From assembly GCA_014529385.2 (NCBI GenBank), contig CM043967.1, positions 4,213,001-4,277,000 of the forward strand: a DNA stretch of 64,000 bases, written 5' to 3'. Source of the stretch: Adiantum capillus-veneris (lineage: Eukaryota > Streptophyta > Polypodiopsida > Polypodiales > Pteridaceae). The translations under genes were made by a program, and so were the position numbers. Position 1 is the first letter of the stretch, and each line of letters starts with the position of its first letter. This document shows positions 41,169 through 53,420 of this stretch, piece by piece. The notes under the pieces were generated by a model, which saw only the letters and a list, made by a program, of their open reading frames with translations, searched no databases and was not told the DNA's origin.

Positions 41169-41469
41169 CTCCTCCTACTGCTCGCGGTGGACTGCCAAAA
41201 AACGTTGGACTGAGGAGCAGCCCAAAAACGCTAGGCTGCTCCCTCTCCTGCCCGATGGCTGCAGGCCACGTATGGCTGCCCACTGGGGCACCCAAGGGAG
41301 GGCGCCCCACTGCTGGGGCTAATCTGTACTGCCAAAAAGTGATCCCCCCTAACTGCCTATATAGGGATGACCTCAGCCTGCCCGACCCACTCCTCCAGCC
41401 CCACGACTTGGTAAATGGGGGAAAATAAGGAATAGGTGTGGAGAGGGCACTGGATGCACATAGGCTAAA

Positions 41470-41885
41470 GTCTGTGCTCAAAGTACAAGGGAGTGGGAGG
41501 GTCTCACTCTCAGACTCTGCATCCAGATGCTCTGCAGAGTGGGAGCCCTGCCCACGCTTATAAAGGTTTAAAAGGGATGCTAAAAGCAGAGCCCCAAAAG
41601 CTGCCATATTTTAAAAATAGGTTTTTAAAGATAAAGCAAAGCCCAAAAGCTGCCAAACATTTGCGTAGAGCTCAGCCCTACTTTTCCGTACAATCTGTCA
41701 TACAGTCATCGCAAAAAGCAAGTTCCGTACGCTCTGCCACGTTAGCAACTGTCAACAGATTTTTCCGCGCAAAATCCGAAACCTGCCGTACTGCCACGTC
41801 AGCAATTCTACCGCCTTTTCCGGGACTGCCTGCCAGAGAGAGTGTGTATCTACTGTGTCACCATGCCACGTCACCAGTTGTGACA
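41470..41885 (-). repeat. 3' LTR of element H (family 1, 3' end missing)
   Basis: On the minus strand starts TGTCACAACTGGTGACGTGG at 41885, preceded by the polypurine tract (41886-41897). It continues through U3 and the 'cagagtctgagag' region to 'cttgtactttgagcacag' and is then replaced by LTR-C sequence, so the conserved hairpin block and the terminal 120 bp are lost. Confidence 0.85.
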
Positions 41886-42482
41886 TACCCCCTCTTGAAA
41901 GCATTGTAATCGCCCTCAATTACGCTTGCAAAACAGACAAAGGCCATAAACTGTCTTAGCAGACACTGACTGTTAGTACCGACGCACTAGGAACACACAT
42001 CTAGCACATGTACCAATCGACAGTACATCACACGACATCTCTTGACATCACAAGAGATCACATGACAAATCACATTCAAAAATGCATTCGGATCTCAGAC
42101 CATGATTAATCAGCAACGTATTTAGCAATCGCATCTAGATCCACTCGGGACCTCATAGATACTCGATTAACTAATCCTTATTGCAATCACGTCTATCGAG
42201 ATCTTTCATACCGAAATGCTGCAGTCATTTCGTTTATCAGTTCCTACACTTAGACAAGTCAAGAACAAATCAGTACCATGTTATCGGGAATTCCAGTTCA
42301 TAAAGTCATTACAGCAGAATACTGTCAGCCCACAGTATCCCTGAAACTCAAAAGAGACATCAATGACTTTAGTATCAAAAATAGGGCAATCTGTTGACAA
42401 AGGAGTGGAGCGACTCCCCTTTTGTGCATACCCGCTGCACCAAATTCAGCCCAGCTGATTTCGGGGTTCTACTTGGAATAGA

Positions 42483-45232
42483 CTATGCTAAACCAAAAGC
42501 TTCAAGGTAAAGATTCACAATCTGAGGAATATCTGTCAGGTCCTCCTGCTCCATCCACTTCGCATCCAATGCGGGATAGTTCTTGAATTTAACCAAGAAC
42601 CGCCTTATCATTTTACCTCTTACCTTTCTATCTTTATGTGCCAAAATCTGTTCTAGAACGAGTATCTCCTCGTTTTCCTCCACTTCGGGTTGCTTATCGG
42701 GCTCTCCATCATCGGGCACATCGCCTTTAAAAGGCTTCAGGAGACTCACAAGAAAAGCATTGTGAATCCTCTAAGTATCGGGCAGCTTCAGTCGAAAGGA
42801 GACATCATTTATCTTTTCGAAAATCTGGAAAGGTCCATAGTATCTCATGCTAAGCTTTGGAAAAAGCCGCTCCTTTCCCTTTTTCTTTCTCAGGCGTGCC
42901 TTCTCAAAACGTAAGAGCACCCCATTGTTCTCCTTTAATTTCAAATTGCGACGATGTCGATCTGCTGCCTTTTTGTGTCTTTCTTGAGATTTCTGCAAAG
43001 CCTCACGGACCTTGGCAAAAGCCGTGTCCAAGTCCCGCGTGTACTCGTCGGCTTCAAAAATCTCATCTTTCGTGCTTAGGAAGGGTGGAACCTTCGTAGC
43101 ACCTCCAATAATCTCAAATGGCGCCTTCCCCGTTGAAGAGTGTATCGTGTTATTGTAGGCAAATTCCACCAAAGGTAAATACTTTTCCCATTGAGTCTTC
43201 TGATCCGAGATGTAAGACTTCAATAAATCTAGTACCACTGAATTAGCAATCTCTGATTGCCCGTCAGTCTGCGGGTGGAACGATGACGAGAACTGCAACT
43301 GCGTGCCAATGTTATCCCAAATAGCCTTCCAAAACAAACTCGTGAATCTGGGGTCCCTGTCGGAGACAATCGTCTCAGGCATACCATGTAATCTGAAGAT
43401 CTGGGCCACAAACAGTCTCTTTAAGTTATCCGGCTTGATTGTTTTCTTCACTGGAATGAAGTGAGCTTGCTTGCTAAATCTATCAATAACAGTCCACATA
43501 CCATCGTGACCACTCTGTGTTCTCGAGAGATCAAAAATGAAATCCATTGCAATACTTTCCCAGGGGCGGGTGGGTATGGGTAAACGCTATAACAATCCCT
43601 GTGCTTTATGCCTGTCAAACTTGACCTTCTGGCATACCAAGCAACTGCGTACAAAATCGTCCACGTCCTTCTTGAGTCTCGGCCAAAAGAAGCATCTCTC
43701 CACACCTTTCAAGGTGGTAGCAATGCCGCGGTGACCCGTAAAAGGTGGACAGTGGCATTCGGTTACAACCTTTTCCCTCAACGGCTATGTAACACACAAC
43801 ATGGTTTTCTTCATCAAGTAGCCATCCCGAATGGAATCTCCCGGTACTACCTCCTCATTCCGTATCCGAGGGAAAATATCTGCAAAATCTATATCTATGG
43901 CATACTAATCGACCGTATCCTCGAAGCTCCTATGGTGTATCGCAGAAATATCCAGAACCAACGGCTTCCAAGACAAAGTATCTGCCACCAAGTTCTTCTG
44001 TCCCTGCACATGGACAATCGGGAAGTGAAACTGTGACAAAATATTCGTCCACCGCATCTGCTTTTCCAATAGCTACTTCTGTGACAAGAAGTCGCGTAAA
44101 CTCAGGTGATCTGTGAAGACCGTAAAATCGGCTCCGAGTAGGTAATGTCGCCACTGAGTAAGAGCATGGATAACTGTCAAAAGCTCTTTCTCGTATATCT
44201 GTGCTGTCAATTTCCGCCTTGAGAACAATCGGCTCTCGTAGGCAATGACATGGCCTTCTTGCATTAAGACCGCACCCAGACTATGACCACAAGCATCACA
44301 ATATACTTCGAATGACTTCTGCAAATCTGGCAAAGTCAAAACTGGTCCTGTAGTCAATTTCTCTTTCAATGTCTGAAAGGCAGTTACCTCTGTTGGTCCC
44401 CACGAGAAAGGGACTCCTTTCTGCGTCAACATATGCAAAGGGGAAGCAACCTTCGCAAACTTTCGAATGAACCGCCTGTAGTAAGAACATAAGCCCAAGA
44501 AGCTTCTAACTTCATGGACATTCTTCAAATCGGGCCAATCACGGATAGTCTCTATCTTAGCCGGATCCATCTGCACTCCTGCTGCTGAGACAATGTGTCC
44601 CAAAAAGTGTATCTCGGGTAGGAAAAATTCACTTTTCTTTGCATTAATCACCAACTTGTGATCTCGTAATGCCTGAAAGACCTGTAGCAGATGTTCTCTA
44701 TGTTCTACCTCATCCTTGAAAAAAACAATGATGTCGTCAAAGAAAGTGCCAACAAATAGTCTATACTCTCAAAAAATCCTATCCATCATTCGGTTACATG
44801 TCGCTGGAGCATTGGTTAGGCAAAAGGCATGACCAAAAACTCAAATAACCCAAAAATCGTCCAAAAAGCTTTCTTGTAGACATCTCCCGGTGCGATTTGG
44901 ATCTGATGATATCCGCTCTTCAAATCGATCCTGTTGAAACAAGAGGATCCCTGTAGTCGGTCTAGATTATCATCGATCCTAGGAATCGGAATTCTGTTCT
45001 TGATGGTGATTTTGTTGAGAGCTCTATAGTCAATGCACATTCTCCAAGATCCGTCTCTCTTCAAAACCAACAACACTGGAGAGCAGTAAGGTGAAGTGCT
45101 CGGCTGGACAAGACCCTTTTCCAAGAGGTCTTTCACTTGGTTCATAATTTTTTCATTTTGGGCTCGGCTCACACGGTAAGGTGGCCGGTTCGGTGGTGTG
45201 CTTCCAAGTATCAGATCAATGGTATGATCCTT
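42483..45232 (-). pseudogene. Family-1 pol (element H): RT, RNase H, integrase, chromodomain
   Basis: The best-preserved gypsy pol in the window. RT N terminus at 45230-44816 ([44 protein letters not shown]), a frame break near 44815, FFDDIIVF-like sequence about 44740 (reading [12 protein letters not shown]), then a 193-codon frame (44654-44073) with RT connection and RNase H. The integrase zinc finger is at 43781-43587 (H-x3-H, CLVCQKV). The core is one 258-codon frame, 43547-42771, with MDFIFDLS, IVSDRDPRF and [19 protein letters not shown], giving a complete D-D-E set. The chromodomain is at 42749-42483. Stops separate these pieces. At 45232 the sequence changes to unrelated plus-strand material. 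Confidence 0.93.
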
Positions 45233-45670
45233 GTAGCAGGCTACAGTGTCACTTTCACAGGACACACAGTTAGTACAATTGGTCTGGTATGGTTCACACT
45301 GGAAGGACTCTCTGGGCTGGGCAATGACACGTGGTAGGGATACGGACGATGGTCTAGAGGACATCGTGGCCAGGTCACCACCTCCACTCAGTCTGGAGAT
45401 ACACTTAGATGGCTGACATTTATGAGCCGTTGGTGGCTCTTTATGGTGGTACATGTGAGTAGTAGCTATTGGGTCAGGATTGTCATCTTCGTCTCCATAT
45501 ATGGTACTGCGTCGTCGTATAGAGTAGTGAGTCTGGACACACAGTACATCTGCACATCCCTGCATATCTGACCTCGACACCCCCATTATACCCGTGAGTT
45601 CTGGGTTGGAGCTGAGTGTGCTGCCACGCCAGAGTCTGTATCGGTTCTTTGAGATAGTCGAGTCCATATG
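45233..45670 (+). pseudogene. Fragment of a family-3 gypsy gag-protease region
   Basis: 45437-45660 matches 48350-48556 base by base with a few differences, including 'gtgctgccacgccagagtct' and 'gtatcggttctttgagata'. Frames such as SSGLELSVLPRQSLYRFFEI suggest the end of a protease-like domain, though I cannot place the active site. It lies next to element H without any LTR between. Confidence 0.5.
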
Positions 45671-46157
45671 TTCTGGTCTGCTGTTGTGTCTTTGTGTTGA
45701 TCAGCTGTTGTCTATTGTTTCCTTGTTTTCATTCTGTTTTAAGTGAGATGTCACGCACATTGCATTGTAGAGAGCACGACACACTATCCGCGCTACAGGT
45801 GCTCTCCTTTTTGGCACGCCCGATGGGACCTCAACTGAAGTCTCGCTCTCTGTTGAGGTGCAAATCGAGAAATCGAGGAGCTAGCTGGGTTTTGCCTAGC
45901 CTAGACTAGCTGGGTTTTACCTAGCCTGGCCTACTTCACCTTGACTAGTGCAACCTGCTGGTCTGGTCCAGTTTTCACCTTAGACAGTTGTAACAAACTG
46001 CTGACGTGTCAGCCTAAAGAAGGGAGCCAACTTACAGATGCCGGCCGAGGGGCCTAAACCCTAAGACGAGCAAGTAATAAAAGAAGTCCTACCAACTTAT
46101 GGGGACCCCGTCTGATGGGGCCCCAAGTGACATAAAGGATTCAAATAAAGAAGGACC
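45671..46157. other. Unassigned spacer, possibly LTR remnant
   Basis: Contains a short duplicated phrase ('gctgggttttgcctagcct' and 'gctgggttttacctagcct', 45889-45927). No gene recognised. Confidence 0.4.
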
Positions 46158-46640
46158 CGCACACACACACAAACTGATGACGTGGAAGATTTTTCAAAAA
46201 TTGCGCTATCATGATGACGTTGCAAGCTGTACGGAATTCCGCGTTTTGTGCTGGCTAATGACGTGGAAGGTTGTATGGATTTCCGTGATTTACGTTGGCA
46301 GCTTTTGGCATTGCTTTTTGGACAAGAAGCTTTTGAGTTTTGAAGGCTTTTCACTGTAAGTGCTTTTCAGGCCAAGGGCCTTTAAATATGAGGTTAGGGC
46401 TCATTCTCTAGCATGCTTCCTGGAGAAGGTGCAGAGTCTGGAGTACCGGGTTGTACTGTGTTGATGCAATATAAAGAAATACAGAAAGGGGCGCCAAGGT
46501 TTGGGGCCAATACTCTCTGGGGTGGAATTCCGCCACTCCGCGTCGCGTCTCGTCTCTCTCTCTCAGTTCAGTTGTTATTGAAGTGCTAAAAGTATGTTAA
46601 GTATGTTCTTTTCTATTGGCACGTGGTGCCCGTTTTGTGA
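46158..46640 (+). repeat. LTR of a family-3 gypsy element
   Basis: Related to family 1 only in blocks: the start (acaaactgatgacgtgg), the 'gacgtggaag' motifs, and the conserved hairpin block at 46482-46505 after a 'caatataaagaaata' poly(A)-like signal. The rest differs, and it is followed at 46940 by a different gag. Both ends are approximate. Confidence 0.65.
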
Positions 46641-46939
46641 CAACAGCTTACTCTAGCTGTCATGGCCTCTCGCCCTTCTGGTCTAGTCCTCTCTCGCCCA
46701 CGTCCAACCAAGTCCTCATCCCTTGTCTAGCCCTTCCTCGTCCCTGGTCCGGCTAGGTGGTCTAGTCACTTGCCCTGGTCTAGAGAGTCCAGACCTGTGT
46801 TCATTCAGCCAATTAAAAGTCTTCTTGCTCAAAGTTGGGTTGGGTTTGTGGTCACTGCATGACACATACAAGGCGGTCATTTGAGCGTCAAAGTGCACTA
46901 CTGAGTCCTCTGAAGTACTACAACAGAAGGCGTTGATCC

Positions 46940-48345
46940 TTGGTACCTTGTAGAAGTCCACCAACCTCATCACCCATACCTCCACATACAGCCTCATCCA
47001 TTCCTCCATCCGGTTCTACATCTTCCAGGTCACCTTTCCCAGTGAAGCTCTCCCCCATTTTGTTACAGCAAGCTATTGAGCAACAGGCTCCTGAGCAAGA
47101 GACCATGGAGGCGTTGACCGGTGTGTTGGCCAAGGTAAACAACAAATTTCCTACCTTCAAGGGACTCTCCTCAGAAGATGCAGACGACCATGCAAGGAGG
47201 TTTGTATCTCTCTATAGAGGTCGTGGTCTTAACAGGGAAGATGCTTATTTGGTATTGTATCCATCAACCTTAGATGGTTTAGCAGACAAGTGGTACAGTC
47301 AATTTGCAGAGAATCACTTTGCAACTTGGGCACCCTTAAGACAACAGTTATGTGCACCATTCAGGCCACGTGACTTCCAGGAAAAGGTTTTGGATGAGTT
47401 GGCCAATATGGTGCTCCAGCCAGAGGAGACTTTTGCAGAACTCATGACTAAAACCAAGTCTCTGGCTGCCAAGCTTCCTCAGCAACCAGGGGAGTTTATG
47501 GTCAAGAAGTGGGTAGAGAAAGCTCTTCCAAAGACGTCTCAGCAGAAACTACGCGAAAGTCTCCAACCTGATGCATCTCTAGAGGAGTTTATAGCGGCCG
47601 TTACCAGGATAGAAGGAGCAAGGAGGCTATTTAAGGACTCCCTTCAGGTGGAGACTGCCTCAGCACTCACAGAAAATCCCTCTGACCCCTTGCTGTCTTT
47701 ACGCAGGGAGTTAGAAGCACTGAAGTTACAAAGAGCACTTCAAGAGGAAAGGTCCTTCTCTCCTAGACAGGAAAAGTCTCCACAACAAGAGGCTTCAGAA
47801 CAAATCAAGTGGGAGCTAGAAGAGCTCCGGGCACAGCAAGACACTAAGCCGCCGATGGTGTGGTGTTCCTCCTGTCGCTCACCAGGGCATCCTCCTCAAG
47901 ACTGCTCACTTCGAGCTTACTGCCATTTCTGCGAGAAACCTGGCCATGATGACAAAGAGTGCTATTATCTGAAGGGAATGCGGCAGCTACAACAAAGACT
48001 CGCCCCAACTTTCAACAAGGGTTGACACCTGCATCCAATATGGTTTCACCCTATGGCTATCAAAACCCGATGCCACCTCTGCTAACAACACCTCCTATGC
48101 AAGGTATGCACAACAACTTCGCATCCCCCAGCTTTTATCATGCTAATGCTCCTTCAGTTCCTTAAAGCTTCTACACATCAACATCCGTCCCCATGCAGCA
48201 AGGGCCGCACCCACCTTGCCCCTCCAATAGGCCAATTTTGTGCTACACGTGCAAGGAGTATGGACATTATCAGAGCAAATGTCCGTTGCCAGAAAGGTCC
48301 CCTCCTTGCCGACATTGCCCTAACGCTAAGGATCACTATAGTAAG
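46940..48345 (+). pseudogene. Family-3 Ty3/gypsy gag with multiple CCHC zinc knuckles
   Basis: Particle protein of a retrotransposon. The frame 46940-48025 (361 codons) has the retrotransposon-gag domain at about residues 70-240 (LADKWYSQFAENHFATW, LPKTSQQKLRESLQPDASLE), a charged, possibly coiled segment (240-300), and two zinc knuckles: CSSCRSPGHPPQDC and CHFCEKPGHDDKEC (about residues 310-345). After a stop and frame change, a third knuckle, CYTCKEYGHYQSKC, lies at 48240-48285, followed by a partial CRHCPNAKDHY. The likely start is ATG 47104 (MEALTGVLAKVNNKFP), since the codons before it look non-coding. The protein is quite different from the gag of families 1 and 2. Confidence 0.85.
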
Positions 48346-48560
48346 TTATGGTGGTACATGTGAGTAGTAGTTGTTGGGTCAAGATTGTCATCTTCATCTT
48401 CATATATGGTACTGCGTCATCCTCTAGAGTAGTGAGTCTGGACACACAGCACGTCTGCACATATGAGCCTCGACACCCACATTGTACCCGTGAGTTCTCG
48501 GCTGGAGTTGAGTGTGCTGCCACGCCAGAGTCTGTATCGGTTCTTTGAGATACAAAGATT
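48346..48560 (+). pseudogene. Protease-region fragment after family-3 gag
   Basis: Near-copy of 45437-45660. Several stops. The family-3 element ends here; no RT or integrase of this family is present in the window. Confidence 0.5.
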
Positions 48561-49150
48561 CCAAGTAGAATTAATTGATTGTAATAGAAAAAGTACAAAG
48601 GAATGTCGTCTTGGCTGCTGGTAACTCTAGATCCTTATCAAAGGGGCTCCGCATGGCCTCTCCAAGCTTTCATAAAAGCACCACATTCGGCATACATTTT
48701 GATCAATTCACCACCAATTTAGAACCAGCTCTTCAAGTAGTTTTCCCGGATATTCGCAATGCCACAAAGCAACACGACAACATGAGCACTAGGTGATATA
48801 GGTGAGAAGGTATTCCACTTGGATAGTCCGAGTGTATAGGTACTAGCCTCGTAGCAGACCCAAGTACCGCTAAACGAGATATGCCTGACTGGTGGACCCA
48901 AAAGGACCATGGGTTGCTGGACCAGCCTCACTCTTGGCGAGAGTTGGATGTGTTGTGGCCAGTCTCTTAGGAGTTAGCATGGTTTCAGCCCACTTGGAAC
49001 GCTTAATCTGCTGATTCTTGCTAGGGCATCCTCAACATATGGAGATATTTCCATCTTGTATAAATGTTTGTGTAGCATATTCGTATGCAGTACACCTTCA
49101 TTTTACACTCTAACGTCGTTTCTCACAATCTAGCATCCCTTGGAATCTGT
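48561..49150. other. No gene recognised
   Basis: Short frames only. No known motif, LTR or RNA gene seen. Confidence 0.45.
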
Positions 49151-49153
49151 GCC

Positions 49154-49274
49154 GTGTCACACAAACTCGCTACACGTCTCCATGCACGGTTGAGCCGCGA
49201 CACCCCCGTGTGTCACACAATCTCAGTGTAGGTGACAGTAGGTCTCCATGCACTATTGAGCTGCGACATCCCCT
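49154..49274 (+). repeat. Two-copy imperfect direct repeat
   Basis: Copy 1 (49154-49207) and copy 2 (49209-49274) share gtgtcacacaa, gtctccatgcac and ttgagc-gcgacac/tcccc, with an 11-bp insertion in copy 2. Confidence 0.75.
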
Positions 49275-51100
49275 TGTTCTTGCGTTGTCTGCCACGAGGG
49301 ATCCAATTCCCAGAGAGCACAAGTGCGCATACACATTTTCCTATGCCCTCCAAGCCTCATCTCCCATTCTCTGTCCCAGAAGGTGTATAAAAATTACACT
49401 ACAAATTTATTTAGCATTGCAGCTTTATCTAAACCTAGGTCCTTAATGGTTAACTGTTAAGCTCTGAAAGTGCTAACCTTAGAAATCAAAAGACATGATC
49501 TTGAAAAAAGAAACAGAAATACCTTTACGGTGATCGGCGAGTCCAGACTCTTGAGCTCAAGCGAAATTGCGTAGGTTGCCGATGCCAAATGACGAGAATA
49601 GAATCGAGAGCCACTATACTGCCAAGGCGGGACTGATGGGAACCAAGGGAAGAGCCGCTACGAACCTCACTCAAAAGGCAGCTGTAAAGCGAAGGAGACA
49701 CGCAAACGGCAGGTCTGAAGCAGTCGACTGCAGGTCACAGCGTGGCAAAGGGTGGACGCTGGTGGCTCGGTCAAGACTCGGCAATGAAGCAAGAGCGCCT
49801 CCGGCGCTGCGCTCAAGGTGACGCAGAGAAGAAGGTGCTGCGACAGTCACTATCAAGAACATTCGATAATGCCGTCTCGTCCGGCCTAGTGTGTTCACAC
49901 GTAACATGTGCCATTGGACAAAGCCGAGGCCCCAAAGGCTCATTGCTAATTGGAAATGTTGTTTCGATTGGAAATGTTGTTTCGAATGGAGTGGATCAGT
50001 TTAGATTCGGTTTTTGAAGGACATGTTCTTCGTTAGCCCTTCCAGTGCATGATCAAACTCGCATCTTGCTTAATTGCAAGACAATTTCATCTTCACCTCA
50101 ACTTCAAGCGGTGCAAGCTTCTTCACCAATCAACCCTTCTTATGCTGCGTTGAAGGCGTCATATCCTATTGTTGCAACTTAGGACCTTGATTCTAAAGAA
50201 GGTCTTACACTCGGCTCACACGGTACAAAGGCACATAAAGCGAAAGGAAGCAGGGTCAATGTGGTGCTCTATAGTTGGAGGGAAATGGAGTGCCCATTTT
50301 CATACTATCTAAAAGATGGGAGGCCCTTGAAGAGCAAACTTCTTCCTCACTTTTCATTGGTGGTTGCATTCTACACCCACCCTAAGCTATTCGCAGCAGC
50401 AGGCTCCTAATCGATTATTTCACACCCATGTCCTCTCCTATTGTCACATAGGTTGTAATGTCATGATAGACGACCGACCGGATGGCTGGAGCGCCATGAC
50501 CAGGTGGCATCTAGGGTTCAATGGGTGAGGACGCCCATGCCAAAGTGCATGGGTGGTCAGGCTAGTGTGGACGACAGGCCACACACTATAAAGTGTAATA
50601 ATGAGAAAGGCTTCCTCATTATTCTCCTCTACAACTATGTGGTGAACTAGGGTCGTCGCCCTCCTCGTGCACGCTCAGAGTAGTGTGGTAGTATGGGGTT
50701 GACCTTGTTGATGACCTAACATAGATGAAGCTAAATATTTTAGCACAAAATTGACTGCCTTGGAGAAAGTTCAGGTTGATGTAGTCACGATGCTACAGAG
50801 TATCTCCACACACCTAGATCATTGACAACCGCTACAGTAGGCCTCTTCCTCATAGTAGATCGACTCCCGCAGTGCAAGCGACCGTAGCCTCACCCGTAGT
50901 CATGAGAGTTTAGGTTGATGTAGTCATGATGCTACAGAGTATCTCTACACGGGGAACGTTATAAGAGACCCCCCCCTCGCCCTTCCACCCCTCCCGCCCA
51001 CTGCCACCTCTACCATCGGTGGCAAGTGACAATTTTTTTGAGCCATCACAACCCCTCTTGCTCCTCCACATTGCACCATCACTTTCAATAGCCCTCTTCT
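49275..51100. other. No gene recognised; scattered short repeats
   Basis: A 49567-49821 frame is Arg-rich but matches nothing I know. An 18-bp phrase (attggaaatgttgtttcg) is repeated at 49951-49986. A 40-bp phrase is repeated at 50772-50811 and 50911-50950. A TATA-like motif (cactataaagtg, 50581-50592) within GC-rich sequence hints at an LTR remnant. Confidence 0.45.
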
Positions 51101-51111
51101 CTCAACCTCCA

Positions 51112-51114
<3 letters not shown>

Positions 51115-51178
<64 letters not shown>

Positions 51179-51342
51179 AATCTCTCTTGAATTCTTTTTT
51201 CTCTCTCTTCCTTCTTTCTCAATATGCCTCTTTCTCTTTCTCTCTTTCTTCCTCTCCCTTCCTCCATCTCTATATGTACCTATCATAGGTAGCACCATCT
51301 CTATCTATCCGTCTCTATCTCTCTCCCTAGTTTTCTTAGTAG

Positions 51343-51412
<70 letters not shown>
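51115..51412. repeat. Two compound (CT)n(CA)n microsatellites
   Basis: 51115-51179 and 51345-51412, each a CT run followed by a CA run. They flank pyrimidine-rich sequence and lie just before the LINE. Confidence 0.95.
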
Positions 51413-51413
<1 letters not shown>

Positions 51414-51648
51414 ACAAAAAACGCAGCCGTTTTTTGACCTAGTAGACAACAATTACTTTTTTTATCATAACTTCTTCATCCGAACTCCGATTTGGGTGAT
51501 CTATAGCTTCAATTGAAGAGCACCACACCCTCTACGCATTGATGTAAAGACCCAAAAAAAAAAAAAGACCCGGAAGGCATTTCTGTAGCAGCATTTTTGA
51601 AGTGAACAGGTTCAAAAAAGTTGACTCTCATCTCTTATTTTATATACA

Positions 51649-52596
51649 ATGTCTTCCGGCACTCGCAAGGGTTCTTCTTCTTCAACAAGGTCCACAACCA
51701 TTGTGGAAAATGATCCAAAATCTCCTAATAGCAACACAACCACCCAACCAACGACATCGAAAACCATGATCATGGCATACTTGGTATCGTTGCAAGAGAC
51801 TGTAAACAAACAAGGCGAAGACTTACGGGCACTTGCAATGGAGAATGGCACACTAAGGCTACTTGTGGTTGAAAATGAGAATCTCAAGAGGACACTTGAG
51901 ATACAAACAACACATTTGATGCAACTTGAGGAGGAAGTCAAGGAATGTAAACGCTCTCTTATGGACTTGAATGCTTTGAAGGAGCGCATGAGTGAAGTAG
52001 AGCATGACCATGTATTGAGAGAAATTTGACACCATGAGCCGGGATGTATGCGACATGAAAATTGTCTGCACAAACAAGTCTTGGGTTGATGTATGTGGTA
52101 ACAATGTGGTTCCTAATCCTCACTCATGCAGGCTATGGTTCAAACAAAGAATGTTGAAAATGTGGATGTGGAGGAGTTGAAGGAACAGGAGCGACGTTCC
52201 AAGAACATTGTTATTCGTGGAATTCGCGAAGAGAAGTTAGAGACACCTCCTTCTCTTGCCATTGTTATTGAAGATTTCTTCAAAACCCACTTTGGCATGT
52301 TAGGAGTTATGGTCTATGGGGCACATAGAGTGGGGAAGCAAGGAGCTCCTCACTCGGGAGAACAGCCAATTGTATGCACCATGCCGGATGAGACCAAACG
52401 AAAGATTATCCTTGATAATAGTTGTATCTATTTGAGGGATACAAAATGTTTTGTATGTGAAGATCACACTATTAAGCAACAAAATATGCGTCGCAAAGCA
52501 TATGAGGAAAAGAGTAAGAAAAACAAGGAGATCTCTAACGAAGAAAATGTGCCCAAGGAGGAGTCCCTCGAGCAAATAGGGATGCGTGACCTATGA
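51649..52596 (+). pseudogene. LINE ORF1 (coiled coil plus RNA-binding region)
   Basis: ORF1 proteins coat LINE RNA. The frame 51649-52029 (126 codons) is Ser/Thr-rich then a clear coiled coil (residues 45-125, heptads such as LRLLVVENENLKRTLEIQT). After a stop and frame change, 52126-52596 gives ERRSKNIVIRGIREEK, VMVYGAHRVGKQG and PIVCTMPDETKRKIILDN, then a Lys/Glu-rich tail. This order (coiled coil, RRM-like KNIVIRG, then C-terminal HRVGK and P.V..) is like L1-type ORF1p. The break near 52030-52125 disables it. Confidence 0.75.
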
Positions 52597-52599
52597 GAC

Positions 52600-53420
52600 C
52601 GAGTTACAATTGAAAATATGCTTCTGGAATTATAATGGATACCCATGGAATGGGAGGGGTGGGCATTAATGAACTAACAAGCACAGGCTATATTGTACTT
52701 CTCGTTGAAACTTAGAAGCATAATACACAAAGAATTAACGGCTTGGAGGATTACAATGTACATTCATTGATGTGGTCAAAGAATCTCAAGCAACGAAGAG
52801 GGCAAGGAGGGGTAGCATGTATGGTTAAGAAAGGATTGAAAGATTTTGTATCAATTGTGAAAGATGACAAGTACAAACGCTATGTATTGCTGAAAATTAT
52901 GAAACCAAAAAAGCACCCATTTTTGTAGCCGATTGCTACATTCCTCATCATGATTCCCCCTTTTATACTTGCATAGATAGAGATCAACCATTTTTTTATT
53001 TAGAAGAGGACATTGCTTATTTCAAAGGCGAAGGTGATGTTCATATATTAAGGGATATGAATGCTCGCACAAAAACATTGCAACATGATACTCAACAATT
53101 TGATATGCCATACATTTCAAAGGACTTGGAGGAAGTTCACTTGTATGATCATACTTCAATGGATGAGAAAGAGTCGGATCACTATGAAAAGTTACTTTTA
53201 CACATGTGTAATAGCACGGGTATGCTCATTGCCAATGGTGTATCTTTATGGAGTGGAACCAGTGGATTTACATGTAGGAAACATAATGGGGATAGTGTGA
53301 TTGACTAAATGCTACTCATTAAAGTCATCATGTATCGCATAGAGAGTTTTATGTTTGCCCAACGGACTCTGAAATTTGACCATCTGACCTTATGTATTGA
53401 CCTTTCATGTGGAGAAGCAA
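52600..53420 (+). pseudogene. LINE ORF2 N-terminal apurinic-type endonuclease
   Basis: Nicks target DNA to prime reverse transcription. Motifs in order across several frames: ICFWNYNG (52612), LLVET (52695, the catalytic Glu region), RGQGGVACMVKKG (52797), YIPHHDSPF (52935), LRDMNARTKT (53050, normally GDFNAR; Gly replaced) and FDHLTLCIDLS (53370, the SDH motif, here with F for S). The frame is broken at 52670, 52928 and 53308. The Asp of 'GDxN' is retained but overall it is inactive. Confidence 0.75.

Larger units (their letters stand above)
39867..41469 (-). repeat. LTR-C of a copia-type element, interrupted by a hAT-like element
   Basis: The minus-strand end is cctttgaca followed by the primer site. 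Near its other end the TATA region (ccctatatagg at about 41357-41367, preceded by gagtgggtcgggca) matches 11120-11160 in the other LTR-C copy. Between them lie a (GA)n tract (40031-40070) and the 739-bp insertion at 40422-41160. The upper boundary, where family-1 LTR sequence begins, is near 41470. Confidence 0.55.

Noticed and set aside
41017-41607. 196-codon minus-strand frame
   Set aside because: Crosses the hAT-like element end, LTR-C and a family-1 LTR; an LTR-derived chance frame without family motifs.
48326-48598. 90-codon minus-strand frame with several Cys residues
   Set aside because: Antisense of the duplicated family-3 protease-region segment; the Cys pattern does not fit a zinc motif.
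49567-50017. Overlapping Arg-rich plus-strand frames as a host gene
   Set aside because: No splice-consistent continuation, no known domain, and frames open on both strands; composition alone is not enough.
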